DNA of 38,825 bases from Gomphosphaeria aponina SAG 52.96 = DSM 107014 (GTDB lineage Bacteria > Cyanobacteriota > Cyanobacteriia > Cyanobacteriales > Gomphosphaeriaceae), in contig JADQBC010000020.1 of assembly GCA_016903655.1 (NCBI GenBank), positions 1-38,825 of the forward strand. The letters run 5' to 3'. The notes under the pieces were generated by a model, which saw only the letters and a list, made by a program, of their open reading frames with translations, was not told where the DNA came from and did no database searches. Shown one piece after another: positions 6,464 to 14,653 of the stretch; positions within the stretch are counted from its first letter, which is position 1, and each line of letters starts with the position of its first letter. The position numbers were made by a program, and so were the translations under genes.

Positions 6464-7744
6464 GTGTTAGAAATCTGGGGAAGACAAGCACTCAAAGGAG
6501 AAGTAAGAATTAGCGGAGCAAAAAACTCAGCCTTAGCAATTATGGCAGGAGCATTGCTGTGTCCAGAAGATTGCCGTTTGCGTAACCTACCCTCCTTGGC
6601 GGACATAACCCGCATGGGTGAAATTTTGACCGCATTAGGGGTGAAAATTGTGCGACAAGGAGATATTCTAGAGATCGATGGGAGGGAAATTAAACGAGCA
6701 CAAGCGCCTTATGAAATAGTATCTCAACTGAGAGCAAGTTTTTTTGTGATTGGGCCATTATTAGCCAGACTAGGAGTAGCAGAAGTGCCTCTACCAGGGG
6801 GATGTGCTATAGGTGCCAGACCAGTTGACCTGCACGTGCGGGGTTTACAAGCAATGGGAGCAGAAGTTACTATTAAGCATGGCATGGTTGAAGCACGTGT
6901 TCGCGGAAGTCGTGGCAGATTAAAAGGGACAAAAGTCTATTTAGATTATCCGAGCGTAGGCGCAACAGAAACCATTATGATGGCAGCAACCCTAGCCCAA
7001 GGAGAAACAAAAATCGAAAATGCAGCGCAAGAACCAGAAGTAGAAGACCTCGCCAACTTTTGTCGCCAGATGGGGGCAAAAATTGAAGGAGCAGGGACTA
7101 ATACCATTAATATTGGCGGAGTAGAACGGTTGCACTCAGTAGATTATGAGATTATACCAGATCGAATTGAGGCAGGAACATTTCTCGTAGCAGGAGCAAT
7201 AACCCAATCAGAATTGAGTTTGTGGCCAGTAATTCCTGAACATCTAGCACCAGCGATCGCCAAACTCGAAGAAATTGGCTGTAAAATAGTTGCTGAAGGG
7301 CCAAACCGTTTGCGCATTATACCTAACGCGTTAAAAGCCACGGATATAGAAACTTTACCTTATCCAGGTTTTCCCACTGATATGCAGGCTCAATTTATGG
7401 CATTACTAGCTATAAGTGAAGGGAACAGTGTGATAACAGAAACCGTATTTGAAAACCGTTTGCGTCATTTTGCCGAATTAAATCGCATGGGGGCAAATAT
7501 TCGAGTAAAAGGGAATAATGCGATCGTGGAAGGTGTTTCCATTCTCTCAGGCGCTCCAGTTATGGCAACAGATTTACGAGCTTCGTGCGCGTTAGTCCTC
7601 GCAGGTTTAGCAGCAGAAGGAAAAACAATTGTGCAGGGATTACATCATTTAGATCGGGGTTATGAAAACCTCGATGGTAAGCTACGCCAACTCGGAGCTA
7701 AGATCCAGCGCTTAGACAACAGTTACCAGTTGTCACGTAACTAA
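6464..7744 (+). CDS. murA: UDP-N-acetylglucosamine 1-carboxyvinyltransferase
   Basis: A 426-residue enzyme that transfers enolpyruvate from PEP to UDP-GlcNAc, the first committed step of peptidoglycan synthesis in the cytoplasm. Seen: ISGAKNSAL with the substrate-binding lysine/asparagine (Lys20-Asn21), the catalytic-loop cysteine in [16 protein letters not shown] (Cys114), and the C-terminal [17 protein letters not shown]. The listed start is GTG at 6464 (MLEIWG), but it has no good ribosome binding site. In the same frame, 48 bases upstream, an AGGAGG at 6402-6407 is followed at proper spacing by ATT AAC TCC TCA, so the real protein may begin with [10 protein letters not shown], initiated from a rare AUU codon. 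Divergent from tRNA-Leu; intact and essential by family. Confidence 0.95.
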   Translation: MLEIWGRQALKGEVRISGAKNSALAIMAGALLCPEDCRLRNLPSLADITRMGEILTALGVKIVRQGDILEIDGREIKRAQAPYEIVSQLRASFFVIGPLLARLGVAEVPLPGGCAIGARPVDLHVRGLQAMGAEVTIKHGMVEARVRGSRGRLKGTKVYLDYPSVGATETIMMAATLAQGETKIENAAQEPEVEDLANFCRQMGAKIEGAGTNTINIGGVERLHSVDYEIIPDRIEAGTFLVAGAITQSELSLWPVIPEHLAPAIAKLEEIGCKIVAEGPNRLRIIPNALKATDIETLPYPGFPTDMQAQFMALLAISEGNSVITETVFENRLRHFAELNRMGANIRVKGNNAIVEGVSILSGAPVMATDLRASCALVLAGLAAEGKTIVQGLHHLDRGYENLDGKLRQLGAKIQRLDNSYQLSRN

Positions 7745-7766
7745 AGGGAGTAAGTAATGAGTTTTT

Positions 7767-7795
7767 TTGACTAACAATCTCAGATATGAGATAAT
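7767..7795 (+). promoter_or_regulatory. sigma70-type promoter of the rubA-psbEFLJ unit
   Basis: TTGACT (7767-7772) and GATAAT (7790-7795) are separated by exactly 17 bases, placing a start near 7802 and the rubA ATG at 7829. The perfect inverted repeat ATCTCA-GATA-TGAGAT (7777-7792) overlaps the spacer and -10 region and could be an operator, though this is inference. Confidence 0.55.
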
Positions 7796-7828
7796 TCTTA
7801 ACAGAGATTTGAAGATGAGCCGAAGGCA

Positions 7829-8176
7829 ATGAGCGAGCAACCTAAAGAACAGACTCTGGCTGAACAAGCACCAGCTTGTTATGAATGTAAAAGCTGTGGC
7901 TATGTGTATGAGCCATCTAAAGGAGATAGTAAAAGCAATATTGCAGGGGGAACAAAGTTTGAGGAATTGCCAGATTCCTGGCGCTGTCCCGTGTGTGGTG
8001 TACGCCGTAACCAATTTGTTAATATAGGGGCAAGTGGCGCACCATCAGGGTTTGCAGAAAATCTCAATTATGGTTTTGGAGTCAATCGTTTGACTCCAGC
8101 TCAAAAGAATATCTTGATCTTTGGAGCTTTGGCTTTAGGCTTTTTGTTCTTCATTAGCCTCTATGGGCTAAAGTAA
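7829..8176 (+). CDS. rubA: membrane-anchored rubredoxin, photosystem assembly factor
   Basis: A 115-residue protein with a rubredoxin domain whose four iron ligands are visible as YECKSCGY (Cys20, Cys23) and WRCPVCGVRR (Cys53, Cys56). A single C-terminal membrane span follows (about residues 93-111, ILIFGALALGFLFFISL). RubA proteins with this layout are specific to oxygenic phototrophs and are needed for photosystem assembly (PSII, and PSI in some species). The gene order rubA-ycf48-psbEFLJ is conserved in cyanobacteria and supports this call. The short acidic, glutamine-rich N-terminus is probably cytoplasmic. Confidence 0.95.
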   Translation: MSEQPKEQTLAEQAPACYECKSCGYVYEPSKGDSKSNIAGGTKFEELPDSWRCPVCGVRRNQFVNIGASGAPSGFAENLNYGFGVNRLTPAQKNILIFGALALGFLFFISLYGLK

Positions 8177-8208
8177 GCAAACGAGTATAAAAAAAATTCC
8201 TGTGTTGG

Positions 8209-9219
8209 ATGTTGATGAATTTATTTGTGAGAAAACTGAAAGAAATAGTAATCATACTGGCAGTTGGCTTATTGTGTATAAGCTGTAGCAGTGTAGAGTC
8301 TTTAAGTTATAATCCCTGGACAGTGATCAACCTGCCAACGGATGCGACTTTGGCGGATGTAGCTTTTACTGATGACTTAAATCATGGCTGGGTTGTGGGG
8401 ACAAAAGGAATTATTTTTGAAACTACAGATGGCGGAGATACTTGGCAGGAGATGTCTATTGATTTAGGAGACGAGAAAGTAAGCTATACAGCAATTAGCT
8501 TTAATGAACAAGAGGGCTGGATTACAGGGAAACCATCTATATTACTGCATACAAAGGACGGGGGTACATCTTGGTCACGTATTCCTTTAAGTCCTAAGTT
8601 ACCAGGCGCTCCCTATGGGATTTTGGCATTGGGCCCAAATACCGCTGAAATGGTAACAGATTTGGGTGCAATATATAAAACAGAAGATGGGGGACGGAAT
8701 TGGAAAGCTTTGGTAGAAGGAGCGGTGGGAGTAGCCCGTAATATTGAACGCTCCGCCGATGGTCAATATGTGGCAGTTTCGGCGAAGGGGAATTTCTACT
8801 CAACCTGGAAACCAGGGGATACTGAGTGGACTCCCCATAACCGTAATTCTTCTCGCAGAATACAAAATATGGGTTTTACAGAAAATGGCAGTCTCTGGCT
8901 AATTGCTCGTGGGGGTCAAATTCAGTTTAGTGACCCTGATGATCAAGAAAGCTGGGGCGAGGTAGAATATCCAGAACTTTCTACGAGTTGGGGACTTCTG
9001 GATCTGGCCTACCGCACTCAGGATGAACTTTGGGTAGCTGGGGGTAGTGGGAATTTACTCATTAGTCCCAATCATGGGGAAAGTTGGTCAAAAGACCGAG
9101 ATGTAGAAGATGTGGCTTCCAATTTCTACAAAATTGTTTTTGTAACAGCTAAAAAAGGTTTTGTCCTTGGTCAACAAGGGGTTTTGTTAAAATATGAACC
9201 CCCATCAGAAGCAGCTTGA
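8209..9219 (+). CDS. ycf48: photosystem II assembly factor Ycf48 (HCF136 homologue)
   Basis: A 336-residue lumenal beta-propeller that binds newly made D1 during early PSII reaction-centre assembly and repair. The N-terminus has a hydrophobic signal ending in CISC (Cys26), consistent with a lipoprotein cleavage site, although a Cys at position -3 is unusual. Propeller blades are marked by repeated W/G-rich units with TTDGGDTWQE, TKDGGTSWSRIPL, TEDGGRNWKAL and SPNHGESWSKD. The length matches the family. It is 32 bases after rubA and upstream of psbE, all on the same strand. A second ATG two codons in (8215) is an equally possible start. Confidence 0.95.
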   Translation: MLMNLFVRKLKEIVIILAVGLLCISCSSVESLSYNPWTVINLPTDATLADVAFTDDLNHGWVVGTKGIIFETTDGGDTWQEMSIDLGDEKVSYTAISFNEQEGWITGKPSILLHTKDGGTSWSRIPLSPKLPGAPYGILALGPNTAEMVTDLGAIYKTEDGGRNWKALVEGAVGVARNIERSADGQYVAVSAKGNFYSTWKPGDTEWTPHNRNSSRRIQNMGFTENGSLWLIARGGQIQFSDPDDQESWGEVEYPELSTSWGLLDLAYRTQDELWVAGGSGNLLISPNHGESWSKDRDVEDVASNFYKIVFVTAKKGFVLGQQGVLLKYEPPSEAA

Positions 9220-9334
9220 ATTATTAGTTATTAGTCCTGAGTAGGGCCGAGCAACCAGTGACTAATGACTAATGACTATTGAGGAGGTTGTATATGGTAA
9301 AATTAAAGGATTGTCAAGAGGAGGAAAAGATATA

Positions 9335-9580
9335 ATGTCAGGTAGCACTGGAGAACGTCCGTTTTCAGATATTGTTACCAGTATTCGTTACTGGGTAATT
9401 CACAGCATCACCATTCCTATGTTGTTTATTGCAGGGTGGCTGTTTGTTAGCACAGGTCTAGCTTATGATGCTTTTGGGACCCCCCGCCCCAATGAGTATT
9501 TTACTCAAGAGCGGCAAGAATTGCCCATTATCTCAGACCGCTATGAGGCAACTCAGGAAATTCAAGAGTTTAATAAATAG
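9335..9580 (+). CDS. psbE: cytochrome b559 alpha subunit
   Basis: The 81-residue PSII core subunit that, with PsbF, binds the cytochrome b559 haem. The haem-ligand histidine is in [13 protein letters not shown] (His23) at the start of the single membrane helix; the lumenal part carries the conserved [18 protein letters not shown]. The ORF track starts 21 codons too early (9272). The true ATG at 9335 has the strong site AGAGGAGG ahead of it and gives [12 protein letters not shown], the standard N-terminus. First gene of psbEFLJ, all closely spaced. Confidence 0.97.
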   Translation: MSGSTGERPFSDIVTSIRYWVIHSITIPMLFIAGWLFVSTGLAYDAFGTPRPNEYFTQERQELPIISDRYEATQEIQEFNK

Positions 9581-9592
9581 GAAAGGAACACT

Positions 9593-9724
9593 ATGACAAG
9601 CAGTAATCGACAACCAGTAACGTATCCAATTTTTACCGTAAGATGGCTGGCAGTCCATACATTGGCAGTTCCCACAGTCTTCTTTATCGGTGCGATCGCC
9701 GCTATGCAGTTTGTACAAAGATAG
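9593..9724 (+). CDS. psbF: cytochrome b559 beta subunit
   Basis: A 43-residue single-helix protein too short for the ORF track. It reads [20 protein letters not shown] followed by [20 protein letters not shown] and ends VQR. The histidine in WLAVH (His22) is the second haem ligand. It starts 12 bases after psbE with GAAAGGAA as ribosome binding site. A HIP1 octamer lies within the coding sequence. Confidence 0.97.
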   Translation: MTSSNRQPVTYPIFTVRWLAVHTLAVPTVFFIGAIAAMQFVQR

Positions 9725-9733
9725 GAGCAACTC

Positions 9734-9853
9734 ATGGAAAGAAGTCCCAATCCGAATAAACAACCAGTAGAACTAAACCGTACTTCCCTCTATTTGGGTT
9801 TACTGCTTATTGCTGTTCTTGGTATTCTATTTTCGAGCTATTTCTTTAATTAA
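9734..9853 (+). CDS. psbL: photosystem II protein L
   Basis: A 39-residue single-span PSII subunit: [20 protein letters not shown] then [19 protein letters not shown]. It is involved in PSII dimer stability and protection of the acceptor side. Start ATG at 9734 with TAGGAGCAACTC ahead, overlapping the end of psbF by spacing of only nine bases. Confidence 0.97.
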   Translation: MERSPNPNKQPVELNRTSLYLGLLLIAVLGILFSSYFFN

Positions 9854-9882
9854 TTTTTAGCAGCAATGAGGAGGTAAAATTA

Positions 9883-10002
9883 ATGTTTGCAGAAGGACGT
9901 ATTCCCCTTTGGATAGTAGCAACTATCGCTGGTTTAGGCGTTATTGCTGTTGTTGGCATTTTCTTCTACGGCGCTTATGCAGGCGTAGGTTCTGGTATGT
10001 AA
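9883..10002 (+). CDS. psbJ: photosystem II protein J
   Basis: A 39-residue single-span subunit: [20 protein letters not shown] then [19 protein letters not shown]. It sits next to cytochrome b559 and affects electron flow at the acceptor side and PSII assembly. The strong site GAGGAGG precedes the ATG. Last gene of the operon; the terminator at 10033 follows. Confidence 0.97.
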   Translation: MFAEGRIPLWIVATIAGLGVIAVVGIFFYGAYAGVGSGM

Positions 10003-10032
10003 CTTAATAGGTAATTTAAGTGAATTAGAAAA

Positions 10033-10063
10033 ACCGCCTGTCTTTTTTAAGGCGGTATTTTTT
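10033..10063 (+). terminator. Rho-independent terminator of psbEFLJ
   Basis: The 7 bp stem ACCGCCT/AGGCGGT with a T-rich loop is followed by ATTTTTT. It lies 31 bases after the psbJ stop. Confidence 0.85.
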
Positions 10064-10226
10064 GAGCCTAATTGTGGGTATGGCAAATATGGGGATGATA
10101 CAGAGCTGGACATCCGACCATGGCTTTTAAGCAAAATTGATTTTTCCGAGAAATTGTCTTGTTAGCTACAATATTAAAAGGAATTAACCTAGATCTTGGA
10201 GAAAAGAAGTATTTGGAGGGCAAATA

Positions 10227-11663
10227 GTGCAATTGGCAGAATATGATCCAGAAAACTTCTATGATGAGCTTTTCCAAGAGAAGGGAAAGCCGCGATCGCA
10301 CGCGGCATCCTTGATTCAATGGATGGAGAAACTCGGAGTAGTAAAATTGCAACAACACAGGGAAACAGCTCAGATAGCTCTGTTTAAACTGGGGGTGACT
10401 TTTAATGTATATAGCGATGATCAGGGAGTAGAGCGAGTTTTTCCTTTTGATATTATTCCCCGCATCATAGCAGCAGAAGAATGGGAATGGCTGCAAAAAG
10501 GACTAAAACAGCGAATTAGGGCAATTAATCTCTTTTTAGGTGATATTTACGGAGAGCAAAAGATTATTCAGGATGGAAAAATTCCCCAGGAAGTAATTAA
10601 TTCGGCTCGAGGAAACCTCAAACCTTGTCAAGGGATAAAACCCCCAGGAGAAATTTGGTGTCATATTACTGGGACAGATTTGGTACGGGATGGGGATGGT
10701 CAATGGTACGTCCTCGAAGATAACTTACGTGTACCATCAGGGGTGTCATATGTGTTGGAAAATCGTCGGGTGATGAAAAGTACTTTTCCTGAAATTTTCC
10801 AGACAATGGCAATTCAACCAGTGGATGACTACCCCAGTCATTTATTGGAAACGCTGTTAAATCTGGCTCCGCTTAATTTACCAGAACCAACAGTGGTGGT
10901 TCTGACCCCAGGAATTTATAATGCAGCCTATTTTGAACATTCTTTCATCGCTCAACAGATGGGGGTGGAACTGGTGGAAGGTCGGGATTTAGTAATAGTT
11001 GATGGGTATTTACAAATGCGCACCACGAAAGGATTGCATCGGGTAGATGTGATTTATCGGCGAGTGGATGATAATTTTTTAGACCCTTTGGTGTTTCGTC
11101 CCGACTCTCTGCTCGGTGTACCAGGATTGATGGAAGTGTATCAACAGGGTCGAGTGGCGATCGCTAATGCACCAGGTACTGGAGTGGCTGATGATAAGGT
11201 AGTCTATGCCTATGTCCCCGAAATGATTCGTTATTATTTGGGAGAAGAACCGATTTTACCTAATGTGCCAACTTATCTCTGTTGGCGAGAAAAAGAGCGG
11301 GATTATGTTCTCAAACATTTAGAGCAATTAGTAGTTAAATCGGCTAATGAAGCAGGGGGTTATGGGATGTTAGTGGGCCCAGTTTCTACAGCAGCAGAAA
11401 GGGCAGATTTTGCACAAAAGATAATTGCTCAACCGCGCAATTATATTGCTCAACCTACTCTTAGTCTTTCCCGTGTTCCTACTTTAATTGATGACCAAAT
11501 TGAAGGCCGCCATGTGGATTTACGGCCTTATATTCTCCATCGGGGAGATGAAATTTATGTCCATCCAGGAGGACTTACTCGGGTGGCTTTGAAAAAAGGT
11601 TCTCTGGTGGTCAACTCTTCTCAAGGGGGTGGGAGTAAGGATACTTGGGTATTGACAAAGTAA
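10227..11663 (+). CDS. circularly permuted ATP-grasp protein (CP_ATPgrasp_2; DUF404/DUF407)
   Basis: A 478-residue member of the circularly permuted ATP-grasp family. By fold these ligases join a carboxylate to an amine using ATP, and comparative genomics links them to a peptide-like metabolite made and processed together with alpha-E, transglutaminase and proteasome-like proteins; the actual product is unknown. Recognised by GVTFNVYSDD, RVFPFDIIPRII, AINLFLGDIYGEQKI, DLVRDGDGQWYVLEDNLRVPSGVSYVLENR and the late motif VVKSANEAGGYGML. The start is GTG at 10227, with TTGGAGGG eight bases before it. The alpha-E gene follows 14 bases downstream, so the two are an operon. Confidence 0.92.
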   Translation: MQLAEYDPENFYDELFQEKGKPRSHAASLIQWMEKLGVVKLQQHRETAQIALFKLGVTFNVYSDDQGVERVFPFDIIPRIIAAEEWEWLQKGLKQRIRAINLFLGDIYGEQKIIQDGKIPQEVINSARGNLKPCQGIKPPGEIWCHITGTDLVRDGDGQWYVLEDNLRVPSGVSYVLENRRVMKSTFPEIFQTMAIQPVDDYPSHLLETLLNLAPLNLPEPTVVVLTPGIYNAAYFEHSFIAQQMGVELVEGRDLVIVDGYLQMRTTKGLHRVDVIYRRVDDNFLDPLVFRPDSLLGVPGLMEVYQQGRVAIANAPGTGVADDKVVYAYVPEMIRYYLGEEPILPNVPTYLCWREKERDYVLKHLEQLVVKSANEAGGYGMLVGPVSTAAERADFAQKIIAQPRNYIAQPTLSLSRVPTLIDDQIEGRHVDLRPYILHRGDEIYVHPGGLTRVALKKGSLVVNSSQGGGSKDTWVLTK

Positions 11664-11677
11664 GTGAATAAAAACCT

Positions 11678-12673
11678 ATGTTAAGTCGAGTTGCTGATGC
11701 TATTTACTGGTTAAATCGTTATATTGAACGAGCAGAAAATGTGGCTCGTTTTGTTGAGGTGAATCTGAATTTAATGCTGGATTTACCTGCGGGTATAACT
11801 CAACAGTGGGAACCTGTGGTGAACACTACAGGGGATTTGCCATTGTTCAAAAGTCGCTATGGTATTGCTAATTCTGATAATGTGATTCAGTTTCTCACTT
11901 TTGATGCTGCTTATTCTAATTCTATTTTTTCCTGTTTACAAAGGGCCAGGGAAAATGCTCGTTCAATTCGGGAAATTATCTCTTCAGAAATGTGGGAAGA
12001 GGTGAATACTTTTTACTATATGGTAAAGGAGGCCGCTGAAAAAGGGGTGCAGACAACTTTACCTGATTTTTTTACTCAGGTGAAACTGTCGAGTCATCGC
12101 TTTGCTGGGGTGATGGATGCTACTATGACCCATAATGAAGGTTGGCATTTTGGTCAGATGGGCCGACTTCTAGAACGGGCGGATAAAACAGCGCGTATTT
12201 TAGATGTTAAGTATTTTTATTTATTGCCTTCGGCCGAGTGGGTGGGGACTCCTTTGGATCAAATTCAATGGATCGCTTTGTTAAAATCTGCTAGCGCTTA
12301 TGAAATGTACCGTAAGTCTCAACGCCGCATTATTCCGAGTAGTGTAGCCCAATTCCTGATTTTGAATCGCCAGTTTCCCCGTTCTATTCATTTCAGTCTC
12401 TGGCAAGCACAACAATGTCTCTATGAAATAACTGGTACTCCCTATGGGAATTGGTGCAATGGTGCAGAGCGAAATTTGGGTCGTTTATGTTCTTCTTTGG
12501 GTTATCTGACTATTGAGGATATAATTCAAAAAGGTTTACATGAGTTTTTAGACCAAATGCAGTTGGAAATGAATGGGGTGGGTCATGAAATTTCTGCTAC
12601 TTTTTTTGGGGTTGAACCTGTTACCCCAGCTTCAACAGGGAGTTTTCAGTCTGCAGCTCAAATTATACTATGA
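11678..12673 (+). CDS. alpha-E domain protein (DUF403)
   Basis: A 331-residue, nearly all-helical protein. It opens MLSRVADAIYWLNRYIERAENVARFVEVN, the hallmark of the alpha-E (DUF403) family, and contains RARENARSIREIISSEMWEEVN and GRLLERADKTARILDVKYF. Function is unknown, but the gene is nearly always next to the circularly permuted ATP-grasp gene and is thought to act with it in making or handling a small peptide. It ends before a short stretch with a strong ribosome binding site and only an 8-codon frame (12710-12736), where a transglutaminase-like gene might be expected. Confidence 0.92.
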   Translation: MLSRVADAIYWLNRYIERAENVARFVEVNLNLMLDLPAGITQQWEPVVNTTGDLPLFKSRYGIANSDNVIQFLTFDAAYSNSIFSCLQRARENARSIREIISSEMWEEVNTFYYMVKEAAEKGVQTTLPDFFTQVKLSSHRFAGVMDATMTHNEGWHFGQMGRLLERADKTARILDVKYFYLLPSAEWVGTPLDQIQWIALLKSASAYEMYRKSQRRIIPSSVAQFLILNRQFPRSIHFSLWQAQQCLYEITGTPYGNWCNGAERNLGRLCSSLGYLTIEDIIQKGLHEFLDQMQLEMNGVGHEISATFFGVEPVTPASTGSFQSAAQIIL

Positions 12674-12709
12674 TGGGAATGATTAAATGATTAAAGGAGG
12701 ACTTAGATT

Positions 12710-12736
12710 ATGAGTATTGTAGTAACAGACCAATGA
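12710..12736 (+). pseudogene. 8-codon frame with strong ribosome binding site; possible remnant start of a lost gene
   Basis: AAAGGAGG at 12693-12700 is properly placed ahead of ATG, but the frame reads MSIVVTDQ and then TGA. Nothing conserved follows; the next 90 bases are a small dispersed repeat (core GAACTATCTTAGCCG) also present at about 14530. It may be the front end of a gene deleted from the ATP-grasp/alpha-E operon, but the identity is unknown. Confidence 0.3.
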
Positions 12737-12863
12737 GCAAAAGTCATTGGTAGGGTGCCTTATCCCAGAACTATCTTAGCCGAGAAAATCCATTGAACTA
12801 TGGCCGCTCAGTCATTTCCCTCATTGATCTAAAGTATAATTAAAATGGATAACAATTAACCAT

Positions 12864-13634
12864 CTAATCAATGAAAACATCTTCTTGGTTTAACTCTTCT
12901 TCTTCATTATTCCATTCTATATTGGGCATAGCTTCAAATGCTTCACGTACTGATTCTTCCCACAATTTGCGGATTTTTGCTAGATAGGGAGCGCCTAAAC
13001 GTAACCGCAAAGTGTGTCGCAAAACAAAAGTATTTACTTCGTACATGACTAAATCTATGGGGGGCCCTACGGAAATGTTAGATTTCATGGTGGAGTCGAT
13101 GGAAAGTAAGGCACACTTCGCCATGGCTTGTAAGGGAGTTTCTGGGGTTATGGTGCGATCGAGGATGGGTTTCCCATATTTTGCTTCCCCAATTTGTAAG
13201 AAAGGAGTTTCCCTTGTTGCTTGAATATAGTTTCCTTGTGTATAAATTAAATACAGATGTGGTTCTTCTCCTTTGATTTGTCCTCCGAGCAAAAAGTTAC
13301 AAGAATAATCTATTTTGTCTTTTTCTAACCACGGTCTCTCTTTATTTTGAATTTCACGGCTTTTGCTACCAACATATTCAGCCAGCTCATACATACTAGG
13401 GAGGGTGTAGAGATTTTCTTCTTCCTGATTTTGAATATCTCTTTGCAGTCGGGTTAAAACTCCCTGGGTAATCGAAAGATTTCCTGAACAACAAATTAAC
13501 ACTACTCTTTCTCCCGCAACCGAGAAATCAAAAAGTTTTTGATAGATTGAAGTGTAATCAACCCCTGCATTGGTAAGGGAGTCAGACCCCATGACAATAC
13601 CAAAACGGTTAATAATTCCCAAACAATAAGTCAT
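12864..13634 (-). CDS. Anbu proteasome-like peptidase (bacterial proteasome homologue)
   Basis: A 256-residue Ntn-hydrolase of the Anbu family, related to proteasome beta subunits and HslV. After removal of Met1 the nucleophile would be Thr2 in MTYCLGI; the other active-site positions fit with Asp18 in GSDSLTNAG and Lys33 in YQKLFDF, and the downstream VVLICCSGNLSITQGV is the characteristic glycine turn. Anbu genes cluster with ATP-grasp, alpha-E and transglutaminase genes, exactly the neighbours seen here, although this copy faces the opposite way. The acidic tail (NNEEEELNQEDVF) is longer than the catalytic core requires. The substrate is unknown. Confidence 0.92.
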   Translation of the reverse strand: MTYCLGIINRFGIVMGSDSLTNAGVDYTSIYQKLFDFSVAGERVVLICCSGNLSITQGVLTRLQRDIQNQEEENLYTLPSMYELAEYVGSKSREIQNKERPWLEKDKIDYSCNFLLGGQIKGEEPHLYLIYTQGNYIQATRETPFLQIGEAKYGKPILDRTITPETPLQAMAKCALLSIDSTMKSNISVGPPIDLVMYEVNTFVLRHTLRLRLGAPYLAKIRKLWEESVREAFEAMPNIEWNNEEEELNQEDVFID

Positions 13635-13662
13635 TTTAATCTGCTCCTTCTCTTAATTAATT

Positions 13663-14424
13663 TTAATCTAATTCCTCGGTAATTTCATCTAAATTTTTTC
13701 CCTGTGGCACAGGAACACTGCAAGCACTATTTATGTTATTTGTCTCCCCTAATTGATATAAAAAAGCAATAGTGCGAAAAATCTCTGACCTATCTAATTC
13801 CTTTCCTAAATCAAAACCCTGTTTTTGTAAACAATCTCCCCATTTTAACTCATAAAAATATTTTGCCTCACCTTCTGGTTGTTTAAATAAACCCCATTGC
13901 ATTGCCATTCCTACAGCAGCGCGATAGGGATCATCAGTTAAATCTCCAATAGAATTAGGAAGTTCACTGGGCTGAATTTCCTTTCCTCTTGTTTCCAGAT
14001 ATGTATAATTATTAGTTTGCATTGCTGCCCAAAAATCGGGTTTATCTTCCCAATTTTGGAGATATTTTATATAAACTTTGGTGTTGGGATTGCCTTGATA
14101 ATAATTCCAAATAGCTCGCAGCAGATGGTGGTGATCTACTAGATATAATTTACCTTCTGGTCCTATAACTACTGGAACAACTTTTTGTTTTAATAACTCC
14201 TCGATTGAGGCAAATTTTTGAGATTTCCCATCCTCAATTAATTTGAGCCAAGCTACTGTATAATTTACTTGATACATTCCCACATGAGCTTGAGTTGGGT
14301 GCAAGTCACCAATACTTATTTGACATTCAGTATTCCTGCAATCTGGCATTAGGGCATTTACTGAGCTAGCTGATAATATTAGGAGTATGCCGATTGTAAT
14401 TAAACCTAAACCTACTTTTTTCAT
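13663..14424 (-). CDS. secreted ParB-like (ParBc_2) protein
   Basis: A 253-residue protein with an N-terminal signal segment (MKKVGLGLITIGILLILSASSVNA). A ParB/sulfiredoxin-like domain follows, of the type annotated ParBc_2 and recognised by ISIGDLHPTQAHVGMYQVNY, VVPVVIGPEGKLYLVDHHHLLRA and the later DDPYRAAVGMAMQWGLF. The histidine cluster DHHHLLRA is the likely catalytic or binding centre. Members of this family are secreted or periplasmic and poorly studied; a nuclease or nucleotide-binding role is only inferred from the fold. It lies 28 bases upstream of the Anbu gene on the same strand, so it may be transcribed with it. Confidence 0.8.
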   Translation of the reverse strand: MKKVGLGLITIGILLILSASSVNALMPDCRNTECQISIGDLHPTQAHVGMYQVNYTVAWLKLIEDGKSQKFASIEELLKQKVVPVVIGPEGKLYLVDHHHLLRAIWNYYQGNPNTKVYIKYLQNWEDKPDFWAAMQTNNYTYLETRGKEIQPSELPNSIGDLTDDPYRAAVGMAMQWGLFKQPEGEAKYFYELKWGDCLQKQGFDLGKELDRSEIFRTIAFLYQLGETNNINSACSVPVPQGKNLDEITEELD

Positions 14425-14469
14425 TGTTTAATAAATCCTTAATATATTAGTGATTATTTAAGCACAAGT

Positions 14470-14640
14470 GATTGATGAAGTCAAAAGTTCATAGATTGAG
14501 TTATAATAATTTAGGGTAGCTCACCTAGGGGGCCTTATGCCCGAACTATCTCAGCCGTAAAAATAGATTGAAATGTCAGCCGTAACGCACCCTAGGTGAG
14601 CTTCCGACTTTCCAACCAATGACTTCACTAAAAATCAATG
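14470..14640. repeat. nested palindromic repeat
   Basis: The inner arms AGCTCACCTAGGG (14518-14530) and CCCTAGGTGAGCT (14590-14602) are perfect inverses. Looser outer arms (ATTGATGAAGTCA and TGACTTCACT...ATCAAT) lie outside. The core GCCTTATGCCCGAACTATCT is related to about 12757-12775, and the TAACGCACC motif recurs at about 34900. It fills the 229 bp gap between divergent genes and might contain their promoters; none is obvious. Confidence 0.6.
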
Positions 14641-14653
14641 CACTTAATACATT

